Source of the DNA: Hungatella sp. UBA7603
Lineage (GTDB): Bacteria; Bacillota; Clostridia; Lachnospirales; Lachnospiraceae
Direction: 5' to 3'
NCBI GenBank assembly: GCA_002478865.1
Contig: DLJZ01000012.1
Span: 76,204-140,203 of the forward strand
DNA length: 64,000 nt
The notes under the pieces were generated by a model. The model worked only from the letters and a program-made list of their open reading frames with translations, searched no databases and was not told where the DNA came from. Shown here piece by piece: positions 35,252 to 43,816 of this stretch. Positions within the stretch are counted from its first letter, which is position 1. Each line of letters begins with the position of its first letter. The position numbers and the translations under genes are program-made.

Positions 35252-35306
35252 ACTGAATTCCCTCCCTTCATTTATCACACTGTTTCTGACATAAGAATCA
35301 GTCTAT

Positions 35307-36608
35307 CTATTGCGGCCCGGCCGCTTCTGTCGTTGATGCTGTCGAGCTTTCAACCGTGGTGTTCACCGGTTCTTTATGAGCAAGCACTACTATAAATGGT
35401 GTATAACCAACCACTTCAAACCCGCCCGGAATCTCTAATTTTAAAATACCCTGATTCTGCCCGGCGTGGAAATTTGTTACATCAAGAATGGCACCTAATT
35501 TCTTCACATCTAATGAATCAAGGTCTTCTTTCAAACCTCTGATTGTAACATCTGAGGTTTCCTTATCAAACGTATAGTTAGAATCGGCATCCATACCCTT
35601 TTTGTCAAGGGTATCTAGATCCAAGCTAAATACTTTTGTCACCAGTGGTTCCACTTTCAACTTAACTTTAACGTTTTTATATTCATTTCCGACCACGGTA
35701 GTATTCGGTGGTAGATATTGACTCAAATCCAGCTCTACAACTTTATCTGCTGTAGCACCGTCTATGTTTAGCTTATCAGAGGTGATAGAAAGTGTGGATA
35801 ACGATGCAAGAACTGATTTCGTTCCCACAATCGGTACACTCTTCACACTACTTTCAACGCCTGTATAACGATATCCGCCTGCAACCGCTCCGGATACTTC
35901 AAAATTCACAGCGATGTTCTTAGCCTTTAAAATTGATATATGGCAATCTATCTCATGAGGATTTACTGTCACTTTGTTTCCCAAATCCAACTTATTGCCA
36001 TTCGCATCGTAAAAAATAGGAGCTGCCGTTACATCCAGGTCTGCATTGGCATTATTCACATCCACTTCCACTCCAATACGACTAATCTGCCCAATTAAGG
36101 TAGAACGCCCCTCTACGGTAACAAAACTAGGTGTGGGATTACTAATCCCTAAGGCATACCCTTCTTCTGGAGTGCCTTTGGTATTAACCTGCAAATCGAA
36201 CTGCTTACGCTGCAACGCCTCTGTCACAATCCGAATCACCATAGGCTTTGCCGTAACCGCGTCGCTTTTTACAAGGTTTTCCTTATCTTTATTAATTTCC
36301 ACTGTAATCGGAACCGCTCCGGTTACATTATAATCTTTTAAATCAGCATATGCATGAAAGTCTGAGGCCTTTACAAGAGAACGATCTCTTGTTCTTATCT
36401 GATAGCTGACCGTTACTACATCTTTGCCTTCAATCTCGTACGTTAAGTTTCTGGCCGCCAGAACTTCTGAATTACGAATTTCTACGGTGACCGACTGGGA
36501 GTCATCAATAATAGGATTTGAGATGTTGACAATCGCCATCCACACGGCAAAGGCAAGTACCAGGGATGCGACTTTCAATCCAAGATTATTTAGTAGCTTT
36601 TCCTTCAT
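35307..36608 (-). CDS. cdaR: YbbR-repeat regulator of the diadenylate cyclase
   Basis: A 433-residue protein anchored by one N-terminal helix (LGLKVASLVLAFAVWMAIVNI) with the rest outside the membrane. It holds about four YbbR repeats (visible as recurring VTVEIRN, FDLQVNTKGTPEEGYALG, IAVNFEVSGAVAGGYRYTG and FSLDLDTLDKKGMD segments). CdaR proteins bind CdaA and tune its activity. The start ATG is inside the cdaA 3' end (23-base overlap), so the two are coupled. A threonine/serine-rich tail (TVESSTASTTEA) follows the last repeat. Confidence 0.9.
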   Translation of the reverse strand: MKEKLLNNLGLKVASLVLAFAVWMAIVNISNPIIDDSQSVTVEIRNSEVLAARNLTYEIEGKDVVTVSYQIRTRDRSLVKASDFHAYADLKDYNVTGAVPITVEINKDKENLVKSDAVTAKPMVIRIVTEALQRKQFDLQVNTKGTPEEGYALGISNPTPSFVTVEGRSTLIGQISRIGVEVDVNNANADLDVTAAPIFYDANGNKLDLGNKVTVNPHEIDCHISILKAKNIAVNFEVSGAVAGGYRYTGVESSVKSVPIVGTKSVLASLSTLSITSDKLNIDGATADKVVELDLSQYLPPNTTVVGNEYKNVKVKLKVEPLVTKVFSLDLDTLDKKGMDADSNYTFDKETSDVTIRGLKEDLDSLDVKKLGAILDVTNFHAGQNQGILKLEIPGGFEVVGYTPFIVVLAHKEPVNTTVESSTASTTEAAGPQ

Positions 36609-37458
36609 TCTTCCGCCTTCCCTTCAATATCCTAAATCTGCTTCCTTCCTCCTCAGACTGCTTTACACCGACTAATACGGAACGCAGTCCATCTGCATCA
36701 GTGATCCGCTTCAATCCTCCCTCAAGAGCTACTGTCACACGTCCAGTTTCTTCTGAGACTATGATTGTAATGCTGTCACTGACCTCACTAACACCGATCG
36801 CCGCCCTGTGCCTTGTTCCAAGATCCTTACTTATGGTCATGTTATCAGACAAGGGAAGGTAACAAGTCGCTGCTGCTACCCGGTTTCCCCGAATTACTAC
36901 CGCTCCATCATGAAGGGGAGTATTATGCTCAAAGATATTAATAAGAAGCTGGCTGCTTACAATTGCACCTACCTCAATCCCTGTGCGTTCGATCTCCTTT
37001 AAGGAAACGCCACGTTCAATTACCATGAGGGCACCTGTCTTTACCTTAGCCATCTCAAAAGTCGCTTTTACAACTTCATTGATAGTCTTTTCCGTAAACG
37101 CAGAGTTGTCTTTCCCATCATCAAAGGTTAAGATGCCGGTAAATGGATTCTTGCTTCCTAACTGTTCCAGAGCTTTCCGAAGCTCTGGCTGAAAGATTAC
37201 GATTGCCATGGTGACGGCAGGCGTTGCTATTTTATTTAGTATCCAAAAAATATTATCCAAACGGAACACATAGGCAAAGACATAGAAAAGGAGAATTACT
37301 ACAATTCCTTTCAGCAGTGTCCATGCTCTCGTATTCATAATCCAGGTTAAGACTTCATACAGCAGCACAGCTATAATCACAATCTCAACTAGATTTGTCT
37401 TTGAAATCCTGGGAATAAATGAAACCCAGGAGTACATCCCTTCTAAAAAATTTGCCAT
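36586..37458 (-). CDS. cdaA: Diadenylate cyclase CdaA
   Basis: A 290-residue membrane enzyme that makes c-di-AMP from two ATP. Three N-terminal helices (ISKTNLVEIVIIAVLLYEVL, WTLLKGIVVILLFYVFAYVF, VTMAIVIFQPELRKALEQLG) precede the DAC domain. Its signature motifs DGAVVIRGNRVAAATCYLPL and TRHRAAIGVSEVSD (DGA and RHR) are intact. ATG follows AAGGGAGGTGGTTTGA. Upstream, 27 bases away, is an uncharacterised membrane gene; downstream cdaR overlaps. c-di-AMP controls potassium and osmolyte balance and wall homeostasis. Confidence 0.95.
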   Translation of the reverse strand: MANFLEGMYSWVSFIPRISKTNLVEIVIIAVLLYEVLTWIMNTRAWTLLKGIVVILLFYVFAYVFRLDNIFWILNKIATPAVTMAIVIFQPELRKALEQLGSKNPFTGILTFDDGKDNSAFTEKTINEVVKATFEMAKVKTGALMVIERGVSLKEIERTGIEVGAIVSSQLLINIFEHNTPLHDGAVVIRGNRVAAATCYLPLSDNMTISKDLGTRHRAAIGVSEVSDSITIIVSEETGRVTVALEGGLKRITDADGLRSVLVGVKQSEEEGSRFRILKGRRKNEGKATK

Positions 37459-37485
37459 TCAAACCACCTCCCTTTTATTCCTTCG

Positions 37486-38433
37486 CTACCTTTGCGGTCT
37501 TTGGAGTTTTGTGGCATTTATTTTCTGAACTTTTACATCTGGCGTGCTGACTGTCAGCTTTGGTACGGCCTTGACATAATAATAATAATCATCATCTTCA
37601 AATTGTACGTATTCTGTTCGGGAATAATCCACAGCAAATACAAAAAAAGTATAAATTGCTGAAATCAGAATGGAAACAAGCATTCCTAACAATAGGCCTA
37701 GAACAGATACTGTCACATTAAGAGCAATGTCTCCTATGAATATGACACTAAGCTGAGTAATCGTCCCTGCAATGATTGCAATCAACCAGGAATAATCTAC
37801 GGATAGGTTCCGCACGATCACTACGACTAAAAGGGCCAAGGCAAAAGCACCAACCATAAGAAGCATCTGCTTATTGGCAAGAAGGCTGTTCATGATCTGC
37901 ATAAACTTCTGAACCTCATTCACAGACATATCATTGGTTAATACACCTGCATTCTGTTTCACATACAAAAGCGTATAATAGATAAAAACACCACAACTGA
38001 CAGGAATCACTGAAACAACGCTACCTGAAAGCCCTACAATGAGGGGAATGGCATAAGGAATCTTTAACAGGAAAAACAAAGGAGTTAAAACCAAAAGATA
38101 GCTATCTCCCGGCTGGAATCCATAATAAAGAAGTCCTACTACAACGATGAAAATTGCCATTACCAGGGTGATTTCTAAAGAAATCCCTGACAGGTGAATC
38201 AACATAAAACCGGATGCCAGGAACGAGATCGCTCCATATGGCAAAAAAGAGCACACCAAAGCCAGAACCAATGGTACAAAAGGCTCTGTAAGTTTTGATG
38301 AAAAGCCAATATTACCGTTCATCAGAAAAAATGCCATGCAGCTGAAAATGAACTTAATCAAAGGATTTACGTATATATCAAATCTTGCATAAAATCCTTT
38401 CAGCCGCTCTTTTAATACAAGAAGGCCCATCAT
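37486..38433 (-). CDS. Uncharacterised polytopic membrane protein linked to cdaA
   Basis: A 315-residue protein with about seven hydrophobic segments, then a short soluble tail rich in Asp and Tyr (FEDDDYYYYVKAVPKL) and Lys/Arg at the end. A loop of about 35 residues near position 175 (NDMSVNEVQKFMQIMNSLL) is the only long hydrophilic stretch. I do not recognise a named family. The start overlaps the stop of the preceding gene (ATGATG with TGA), so the two are coupled, and it lies 27 bases before cdaA. The constant linkage suggests a partner of the c-di-AMP system, but nothing more can be said. Confidence 0.7.
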   Translation of the reverse strand: MMGLLVLKERLKGFYARFDIYVNPLIKFIFSCMAFFLMNGNIGFSSKLTEPFVPLVLALVCSFLPYGAISFLASGFMLIHLSGISLEITLVMAIFIVVVGLLYYGFQPGDSYLLVLTPLFFLLKIPYAIPLIVGLSGSVVSVIPVSCGVFIYYTLLYVKQNAGVLTNDMSVNEVQKFMQIMNSLLANKQMLLMVGAFALALLVVVIVRNLSVDYSWLIAIIAGTITQLSVIFIGDIALNVTVSVLGLLLGMLVSILISAIYTFFVFAVDYSRTEYVQFEDDDYYYYVKAVPKLTVSTPDVKVQKINATKLQRPQR

Positions 38434-38858
38434 GATGTTCGCCCTCCTTTAGTTCTTTTTAGCGGTCTGGTATTTCCTTCGTATCGCTTGTCCAGTCTTT
38501 TTAGTTTTGATAGGTATACTTTTCCACCGCGGATGGCATATTCATACCGTTTCCTGTAGATAAGAAAGCTAATACTTAAATAAACCAAAAGACCAATGCC
38601 ATATAGAATACCAATCCTAATTCCGGCGCCAGTCAGCCGTGTCACATCCATGGTGCTGAGCCACCGTTCCATATAATACAGTCCCCATAAAAAAAGACAC
38701 AAGACAAAGCTTAGAGTGTAATTGAAAAAGGACTGAAACACCTTACTTCCTATATAATCACCTTTAAAATACCGGTTTACAGGAAATATCCTCTTTCCTT
38801 CATGCTTCTCAAACATGGCAAGACTGGTCATTAATTTTATTTTCTCTTCACTTAGCAT
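38430..38858 (-). CDS. Uncharacterised two-helix membrane protein at the head of the cda operon
   Basis: A 142-residue protein with a charged N-terminus, two hydrophobic helices (about residues 45-63, LSFVLCLFLWGLYYME, and 80-100, ILYGIGLLVYLSISFLIY) and a strongly basic tail (KLKRLDKRYEGNTRPLKRTK). I recognise no family. It is the first gene of the set 38858-35307 and is translationally coupled to the next. RBS is GAGGAAACCAT. A basic cytosolic tail next to a c-di-AMP synthase could contact nucleotide, lipid or RNA; this is speculation. Confidence 0.65.
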   Translation of the reverse strand: MLSEEKIKLMTSLAMFEKHEGKRIFPVNRYFKGDYIGSKVFQSFFNYTLSFVLCLFLWGLYYMERWLSTMDVTRLTGAGIRIGILYGIGLLVYLSISFLIYRKRYEYAIRGGKVYLSKLKRLDKRYEGNTRPLKRTKGGRTS

Positions 38859-38999
38859 ATGGTTTCCTCACTATACCATAAGATATCAATTTATTATAGC
38901 ATAGAACTTTTGACAATGCGAGCCAAATAAGGAATTTTTATTATTTTATAACGAATTCTGTGTTTCCATTCATTGGTCGTTTATTTTGGATAAAAACAA

Positions 39000-39019
39000 G
39001 CGCAGCGAGACCGCTGCGC
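39000..39019 (-). terminator. Terminator of the MacAB-like operon
   Basis: Perfect 8-bp stem GCGCAGCG/CGCTGCGC with an AGAC/GTCT loop. Read leftwards it is followed by TTGTTTTTAT. The hairpin starts just past the stop of the second permease gene. Confidence 0.85.
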
Positions 39020-39023
39020 CGTT

Positions 39024-40235
39024 TTATTCATACCTTAATGCGTCGATTGGATCTGCACTTGCGGCCTTGGAAGCTGGATATATCCCAAAGAAGACTCCGA
39101 CAAACGCAGAAAAACTTACTGCGGTCAGGATCACCGACGGTTTCACCACAACATGCATTCCAAGAATGGCACCGCCCAGATATACAAGTCCTGCACCTAC
39201 TGCGATTCCAAGGATTCCTCCAAATGCAGAAAGTATGGCAGATTCTGTTAAGAACTGGATTAGTACATCCTGTGTTTTCGCTCCAAGTGCTTTCCGGATG
39301 CCAATTTCCCTTGTTCTTTCTGTAACGGAAACCAGCATAATATTCATGATACCGATTCCGCCAACCAACAAGGAGATGGCGGCGATACCTCCTACCGCAG
39401 CCGACAATCCACCCATAATTGAATCTACGCTTTTCATCTCATCTTCCGTGGAGTTGAAGGTTATATCTTCTTTTTCTCGGTTTTTTGTCCTTGCTATATA
39501 GGATGTGAATTTGTCGGAAAACGTCGTCATATTCGTGCCTTCTTTGGCATAGAAACGGATATTGAATAAATTGTCATCGGGCCATACAAGCAATGAATAT
39601 GGAATATAACCAGATTTCGTATCGCTACTTTCCTGCATCATTTTTTCAATGGGGGTCAGATCCAAACGGTATACTCCAACTACATTATAGTAACTGGTTT
39701 CGTTATTTATAGTAGTTCGAAAGGTCTTACCTATGGCATTTTCTGTTCCAAACAGATCCTTGGCCCCACTGGCCTCTAAAACAACATTGTTCTTTCTGGC
39801 TTTTATATCGGCATCACTGATGTTTCGACCATAAATAATATTAATTTTCTTTACATCAGGATAGTTGGAATCAATTCCTTCAAATTTATATTTTATCTTA
39901 TTTCGTCCCTTGATAGCCTCTCCTGCAACATTTGCCTCACTATCCATATAGACGATTTCATCTTTGAAGGCCTCTTTGATTCGTTCCATCTCATCAAGTT
40001 TAAAGTAATCCCCACTTCTCATATCCTCCCCATCTTTTGGCCATACATAAACATAGGCCAGATTGGTACCGACGTTCTTATAAAGATCAGATACCATAAA
40101 ACGCATGGTATCTCCGATTGAAACAATAGAAATTACTGCACCGATACCAATAATAATTCCCAGCATCGTCAACAAGGACCGCATCTTGTTGGCCTTAATT
40201 GCATGAATGGCCATTGACATATTTTCTAACAACAT
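39024..40235 (-). CDS. MacB/FtsX-type ABC permease, second copy
   Basis: A 403-residue permease: one N-terminal helix (MRSLLTMLGIIIGIGAVISI), a large extracytosolic MacB core domain (about residues 45-270), then three helices (AVGGIAAISLLVGGIGIMNIM, FLTESAILSAFGGILGIAVG, VILTAVSFSAFVGVFFG). TERTREIGIRKALGAK, the cytosolic coupling loop, is typical. It is a close paralogue of the preceding gene, likely by tandem duplication. The two should form a heterodimer with the ATPase at 41448-42242. RBS is GAAGGAGGAAGCATC. Substrates of such systems are peptides, antibiotics or lipoproteins. Confidence 0.88.
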   Translation of the reverse strand: MLLENMSMAIHAIKANKMRSLLTMLGIIIGIGAVISIVSIGDTMRFMVSDLYKNVGTNLAYVYVWPKDGEDMRSGDYFKLDEMERIKEAFKDEIVYMDSEANVAGEAIKGRNKIKYKFEGIDSNYPDVKKINIIYGRNISDADIKARKNNVVLEASGAKDLFGTENAIGKTFRTTINNETSYYNVVGVYRLDLTPIEKMMQESSDTKSGYIPYSLLVWPDDNLFNIRFYAKEGTNMTTFSDKFTSYIARTKNREKEDITFNSTEDEMKSVDSIMGGLSAAVGGIAAISLLVGGIGIMNIMLVSVTERTREIGIRKALGAKTQDVLIQFLTESAILSAFGGILGIAVGAGLVYLGGAILGMHVVVKPSVILTAVSFSAFVGVFFGIYPASKAASADPIDALRYE

Positions 40236-40249
40236 GATGCTTCCTCCTT

Positions 40250-41458
40250 CTATTCAAATCGTAGTGCTTCAATGGGATCTGCATTGGCGGCTTTAGACGC
40301 TGGATAGAGTCCGAAGAAAATTCCCACAAGTGCGGAAAATCCTACGGCAAGAACTATGACAGCGGGATTAACCACCACAGTCATTTTAAGAAGACTTCCT
40401 CCAATTTTTACTAAGGATATTCCTAAGATCACCCCAATGATTCCACCGCACGCAGACATGAGGGCTGATTCCGTGAGAAACTGAACCATGATATCCTTCG
40501 TCCTCGCCCCCAAAGCTTTTCGTATTCCAATTTCCCTGGTACGTTCCGTAACAGATACCATCATAATATTCATGATACCAATTCCTCCTACCAACAGGGA
40601 AATAGCGGCAATACCACCAACAGCAGCTGACATGGTTCCTAACTGTGCATCCATGGTTCCCATCTGGTCCACCGCAGACATTGTCATGATCTCAGATTCC
40701 GGCCTGCCTTTCAGCTTCGCTACATACTGTTTCAGATCCACCATAAGCTGCCTCATGTTTGTACCATTACGGGAATAGAGATTAACCGCCTGAAAGGTAT
40801 CGTTGGATCTGGTCAAAACGGTATCCGGAATAAAGCCGGACTGGCTCTGCCCGTTCCCCATCATCATGGCGACCATAGGGGACATATCTTTGTGATAAAC
40901 CCCAACCACTTTATATTCCTGAGTTATTTTGTTTAATGTCATACGAAAGGTTCTTCCAACACTATCAGCAGTTCCAAAGAGTTTAATTGCTCCCTTGTCT
41001 TCTAAAACAACGTGATTGGCAGCTCCTTTTACATCAGATTCATTTAGAAATCTTCCATAGATAATATCCAAGGGCTGCACATCAGTGTAATTGGAATCCA
41101 CTCCCTGAAACTGATAAGAGACCTTTCTACGGCCATTCACTGCCTCAACTCTGTCTGAGGCATTGCTATCAATATATTCAACCCGGTCACTGAAGATATC
41201 CTTAATCCGTTCCATCTCAGCCCTTGTAAACTGATCTGACATACGAAAATCATCTACTTCCCAAGAAACCATAACCGCAGCCCTGTTTAAACCTACATCT
41301 TTGAACGCATCCGTAAACAGATTTCTCATACTGTCACCAACGGCTGCAATGGCAATTACTGCTCCAATTCCGATGATGATACCAAGCATGGTAAGAAAGG
41401 ATCTCATTTTATTGGCCCGTATGGCGTGGAATGCCATACTCATATTTTCAATCAGCAT
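40250..41458 (-). CDS. MacB/FtsX-type ABC permease, first copy
   Basis: A 402-residue permease with the same layout: N-terminal helix (MRSFLTMLGIIIGIGAVIAI), MacB core domain with PLDIIYGRFLNESDV, coupling loop TERTREIGIRKALGARTKD, and three C-terminal helices ending LYPASKAANADPIEALRFE. It overlaps the ATPase gene by eleven bases and is followed, 14 bases on, by its paralogue at 39024-40235. The two copies share long identical stretches (for example SAAVGGIAAISLLVGGIGIM), which points to duplication within the operon. Confidence 0.88.
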   Translation of the reverse strand: MLIENMSMAFHAIRANKMRSFLTMLGIIIGIGAVIAIAAVGDSMRNLFTDAFKDVGLNRAAVMVSWEVDDFRMSDQFTRAEMERIKDIFSDRVEYIDSNASDRVEAVNGRRKVSYQFQGVDSNYTDVQPLDIIYGRFLNESDVKGAANHVVLEDKGAIKLFGTADSVGRTFRMTLNKITQEYKVVGVYHKDMSPMVAMMMGNGQSQSGFIPDTVLTRSNDTFQAVNLYSRNGTNMRQLMVDLKQYVAKLKGRPESEIMTMSAVDQMGTMDAQLGTMSAAVGGIAAISLLVGGIGIMNIMMVSVTERTREIGIRKALGARTKDIMVQFLTESALMSACGGIIGVILGISLVKIGGSLLKMTVVVNPAVIVLAVGFSALVGIFFGLYPASKAANADPIEALRFE

Positions 41459-42242
41459 GGCTTCCCTCTTTCTGCATTGTCACAGCCTCCTCTTCGGACT
41501 GGATTTGAGGCTTGTTTTTTATATCACTAACCAATTTTCCATCCCGAAACCGTATAATACGCTCTGTAAATGCTGCAATATCTTCCTCATGAGTTACCAC
41601 AACCACGGTAGCCCCTTCTTTATGAAGCTGGGAAAATAATTCCATAATCTCCACAGAAGAAGCCGTATCTAAGTTTCCAGTAGGCTCATCTGCAAGAATC
41701 AAAGGTGGCTGGTTAGCCAGGGCTCTTGCAATGGCCACTCTTTGCCTCTGGCCTCCAGAAAGTTCATTGGGCATATGTTCATAACGAGTTCCAAGTCCAA
41801 CCCGCTCAAGAAGTTCCTTGGCCCTTTGTTCTCTCGCCTTTTGATTGATATGAGCATATGTCATCGGAAGCTCCACATTTTTTAAGGCGGATGTACGGGA
41901 TATCAAGTTAAACGACTGGAAAACGAATCCGATCTTGCGGTTTCTAACAGAAGATAACTCGTCGGGCTCAAGGTTCGCAGTATCAATGCCATCCAGATAA
42001 TAATGACCCATGGTAGGTCGGTCCAAACAGCCTAAGACATTCATCAGCGTGGACTTTCCAGAACCGGACTGTCCCATGATAGCTACGAACTCCCCTCGTT
42101 TAATGGTTAAGTTTACTCTCTGTAACCCTAACACTTTAATGGTTCCAGTATCATAAACCTTTACCATATCCACAAGTTTTATCAGATCCTCTCCCATATA
42201 CTCTGTTTCATGTACGGGTTGGTTCTTTTTCTTTTTCCACAT
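41448..42242 (-). CDS. MacB/LolD-type ABC transporter ATPase
   Basis: A 264-residue ATPase. Walker A is [12 protein letters not shown] near residue 57, the LolD-type signature [15 protein letters not shown] near 162, Walker [13 protein letters not shown] near 183, and [11 protein letters not shown] and [10 protein letters not shown] follow. This cross-signature places it in the MacB/LolD/FtsE group. RBS is GGGGGAGCAAC. It lies between the membrane-fusion adaptor and the two permeases in one operon. Confidence 0.92.
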   Translation of the reverse strand: MWKKKKNQPVHETEYMGEDLIKLVDMVKVYDTGTIKVLGLQRVNLTIKRGEFVAIMGQSGSGKSTLMNVLGCLDRPTMGHYYLDGIDTANLEPDELSSVRNRKIGFVFQSFNLISRTSALKNVELPMTYAHINQKAREQRAKELLERVGLGTRYEHMPNELSGGQRQRVAIARALANQPPLILADEPTGNLDTASSVEIMELFSQLHKEGATVVVVTHEEDIAAFTERIIRFRDGKLVSDIKNKPQIQSEEEAVTMQKEGSHAD

Positions 42243-42254
42243 GTTGCTCCCCCT

Positions 42255-43643
42255 TTACTGACCGGACGGAGCTACTATCACCGTCATGCCGTCCTCTAAC
42301 AGTTCGGCTGGAGTATCAATCACTTGCATCCCTTCCTTAAGGGCACCTTCTTCTACCGGAATGATCTCTGTCTGGATATCACTTTCCACTCCACTCTTTA
42401 CAGGTATCATCTTTACAATATTTTGATCTACGGTTGCTATTACCATGGTTCCGTCCGGTTTCTGTATCACAGAATTAAATGGAACTACCCATACGTTTTC
42501 AGCTTTGTTTAGCTCTATCTTTGCCTTTGCAGTAATCCCGGCTATCAGGCGGCTATCCTGGTCAAGAATACGAATGGTGGTAGGAATTACTCGCTCCGTA
42601 GAACCACTGCCTTTTTCTTCTCCCGTTGGAGAAATGGAGCCTATCTCTCCTTTTACTGTCTCAGCGCCTAAGATATCAGCTGTGATCTCTACCGGCTGTC
42701 CTACGGAGACCTTACCAATGGAATACTCACTAACATTGATTTTCATTTCCAAAACATCCAGATTGTTAATGATAAACATTGGCTTATCATCGTCTGTTTT
42801 ATCTGCAAATCGGCCTACCTTACAATTAACCCGGACCACAGTTCCTGCAATGGGACTGATAACCTTTGTATTGTTTAAGGATTCTTTTTTCTGTTCTACT
42901 TCAAATGCTGCTTTCTCAATTTGAAGGGTATAAGATTCATTGGCTACTGGTTTGCCGTTTTTTAAGGTAAAGTTACTTAACTGCCGTTTGGCATCATTCA
43001 TGGTATTGGATGCAGTCTCCATCTCCACCTGAGATGAGCTTCCTGCCTGATAGAGAGTCAGAGTTCTGTCATAATTGATTTTAGCGGTATCATAGTCCTG
43101 CTTTGCCTTGGCATAGCCGTTCTCCGCTTCTCTCTGCTGATCCTGATATGTACTAACTGCCAGATCGTAGGCATTCTGTGCGATGTCCAGCTCTTTTTTT
43201 GCATCCTTATCATCGAGAACTGCTAGTACCTGGTCTTTCTCTACCTTTTCCCCTTCCTTAGCAGGAAGATCCAGGATTTCAGCATGAAGATTGGATACAA
43301 CTTCTACGCTGTCTGTTCCCTGCACAGGACCACTAATCGATAATTCCTCTACTACTTCTCCCTTTGCCAAAGGAAAGGTATGAACTACCATTGCCTGTTT
43401 TTTCCCTCCTAAGATAGAAAATAGCAGGAACAGACCAAAAAATGCTCCCACACCGATGGTAATGATTTTGCGCTTCTTGCTCCACTTTTTTCTTATCTTT
43501 TTCTTTTTGTTGTTGCCTCCGCTCTCCTCCTTCATAAGATTTTCCAGTTCCTGTTCAAAGACTTCATCTGGCATAGGCTCCTTTAAGGATTCTATTTCCA
43601 GAGTATCATTATTTTCTTTGCCTTTTCGCTTAAAAACGTTCAT
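42255..43643 (-). CDS. HlyD/MacA-type membrane-fusion adaptor protein
   Basis: A 462-residue protein with a basic N-terminus, one transmembrane helix (IITIGVGAFFGLFLLFSIL, about residues 60-78) and a mature region of lipoyl-like (SGPVQGTDSVEVVSN, VEKDQVLAVLDDKDAKKELD), coiled-coil (about residues 150-230, AYDLAVSTYQDQQREAENGY) and beta-barrel domains. The last third carries MKINVSEYSIGKVSVGQPVE and a C-terminal domain. It is the usual adaptor for MacAB-type export, here in a single-membrane cell. ATG at 43643 has AGGAGGGAAGAAGGA just before it; the frame back to 43670 is an upstream extension. Confidence 0.88.
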   Translation of the reverse strand: MNVFKRKGKENNDTLEIESLKEPMPDEVFEQELENLMKEESGGNNKKKKIRKKWSKKRKIITIGVGAFFGLFLLFSILGGKKQAMVVHTFPLAKGEVVEELSISGPVQGTDSVEVVSNLHAEILDLPAKEGEKVEKDQVLAVLDDKDAKKELDIAQNAYDLAVSTYQDQQREAENGYAKAKQDYDTAKINYDRTLTLYQAGSSSQVEMETASNTMNDAKRQLSNFTLKNGKPVANESYTLQIEKAAFEVEQKKESLNNTKVISPIAGTVVRVNCKVGRFADKTDDDKPMFIINNLDVLEMKINVSEYSIGKVSVGQPVEITADILGAETVKGEIGSISPTGEEKGSGSTERVIPTTIRILDQDSRLIAGITAKAKIELNKAENVWVVPFNSVIQKPDGTMVIATVDQNIVKMIPVKSGVESDIQTEIIPVEEGALKEGMQVIDTPAELLEDGMTVIVAPSGQ

Positions 43644-43766
43644 TCCTTCTTCCCTCCTGTTATATTCCATTCCCTTTGTTTCATTATAGCGGTTTTAGAG
43701 ATGTTTTTTAAGTATAAATTTCTTATAATTTTCTAAATTTTTATACTTTTTACTTTATAGCAAAAA

Positions 43767-43810
43767 AAACCGCTTTGCTTCCAGGTTAAATCTGGGAACA
43801 AAACAGCTTT
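43767..43810 (-). terminator. Terminator after the chemoreceptor gene
   Basis: An interrupted hairpin: GCTTTG and CTTCCAGG on one side, CTGGGAA and CAAAACAGC on the other, with a short TTAAAT loop. Read leftwards it runs into eight T. It lies just beyond the stop of the chemoreceptor gene. Confidence 0.7.
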
Positions 43811-43816
43811 TTTCTC

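Noticed and set aside
38986..39501. A 171-codon rightward frame over the second MacB permease
   Set aside because: It is antisense to a conserved gene with its own ribosome site and terminator; a shadow frame.
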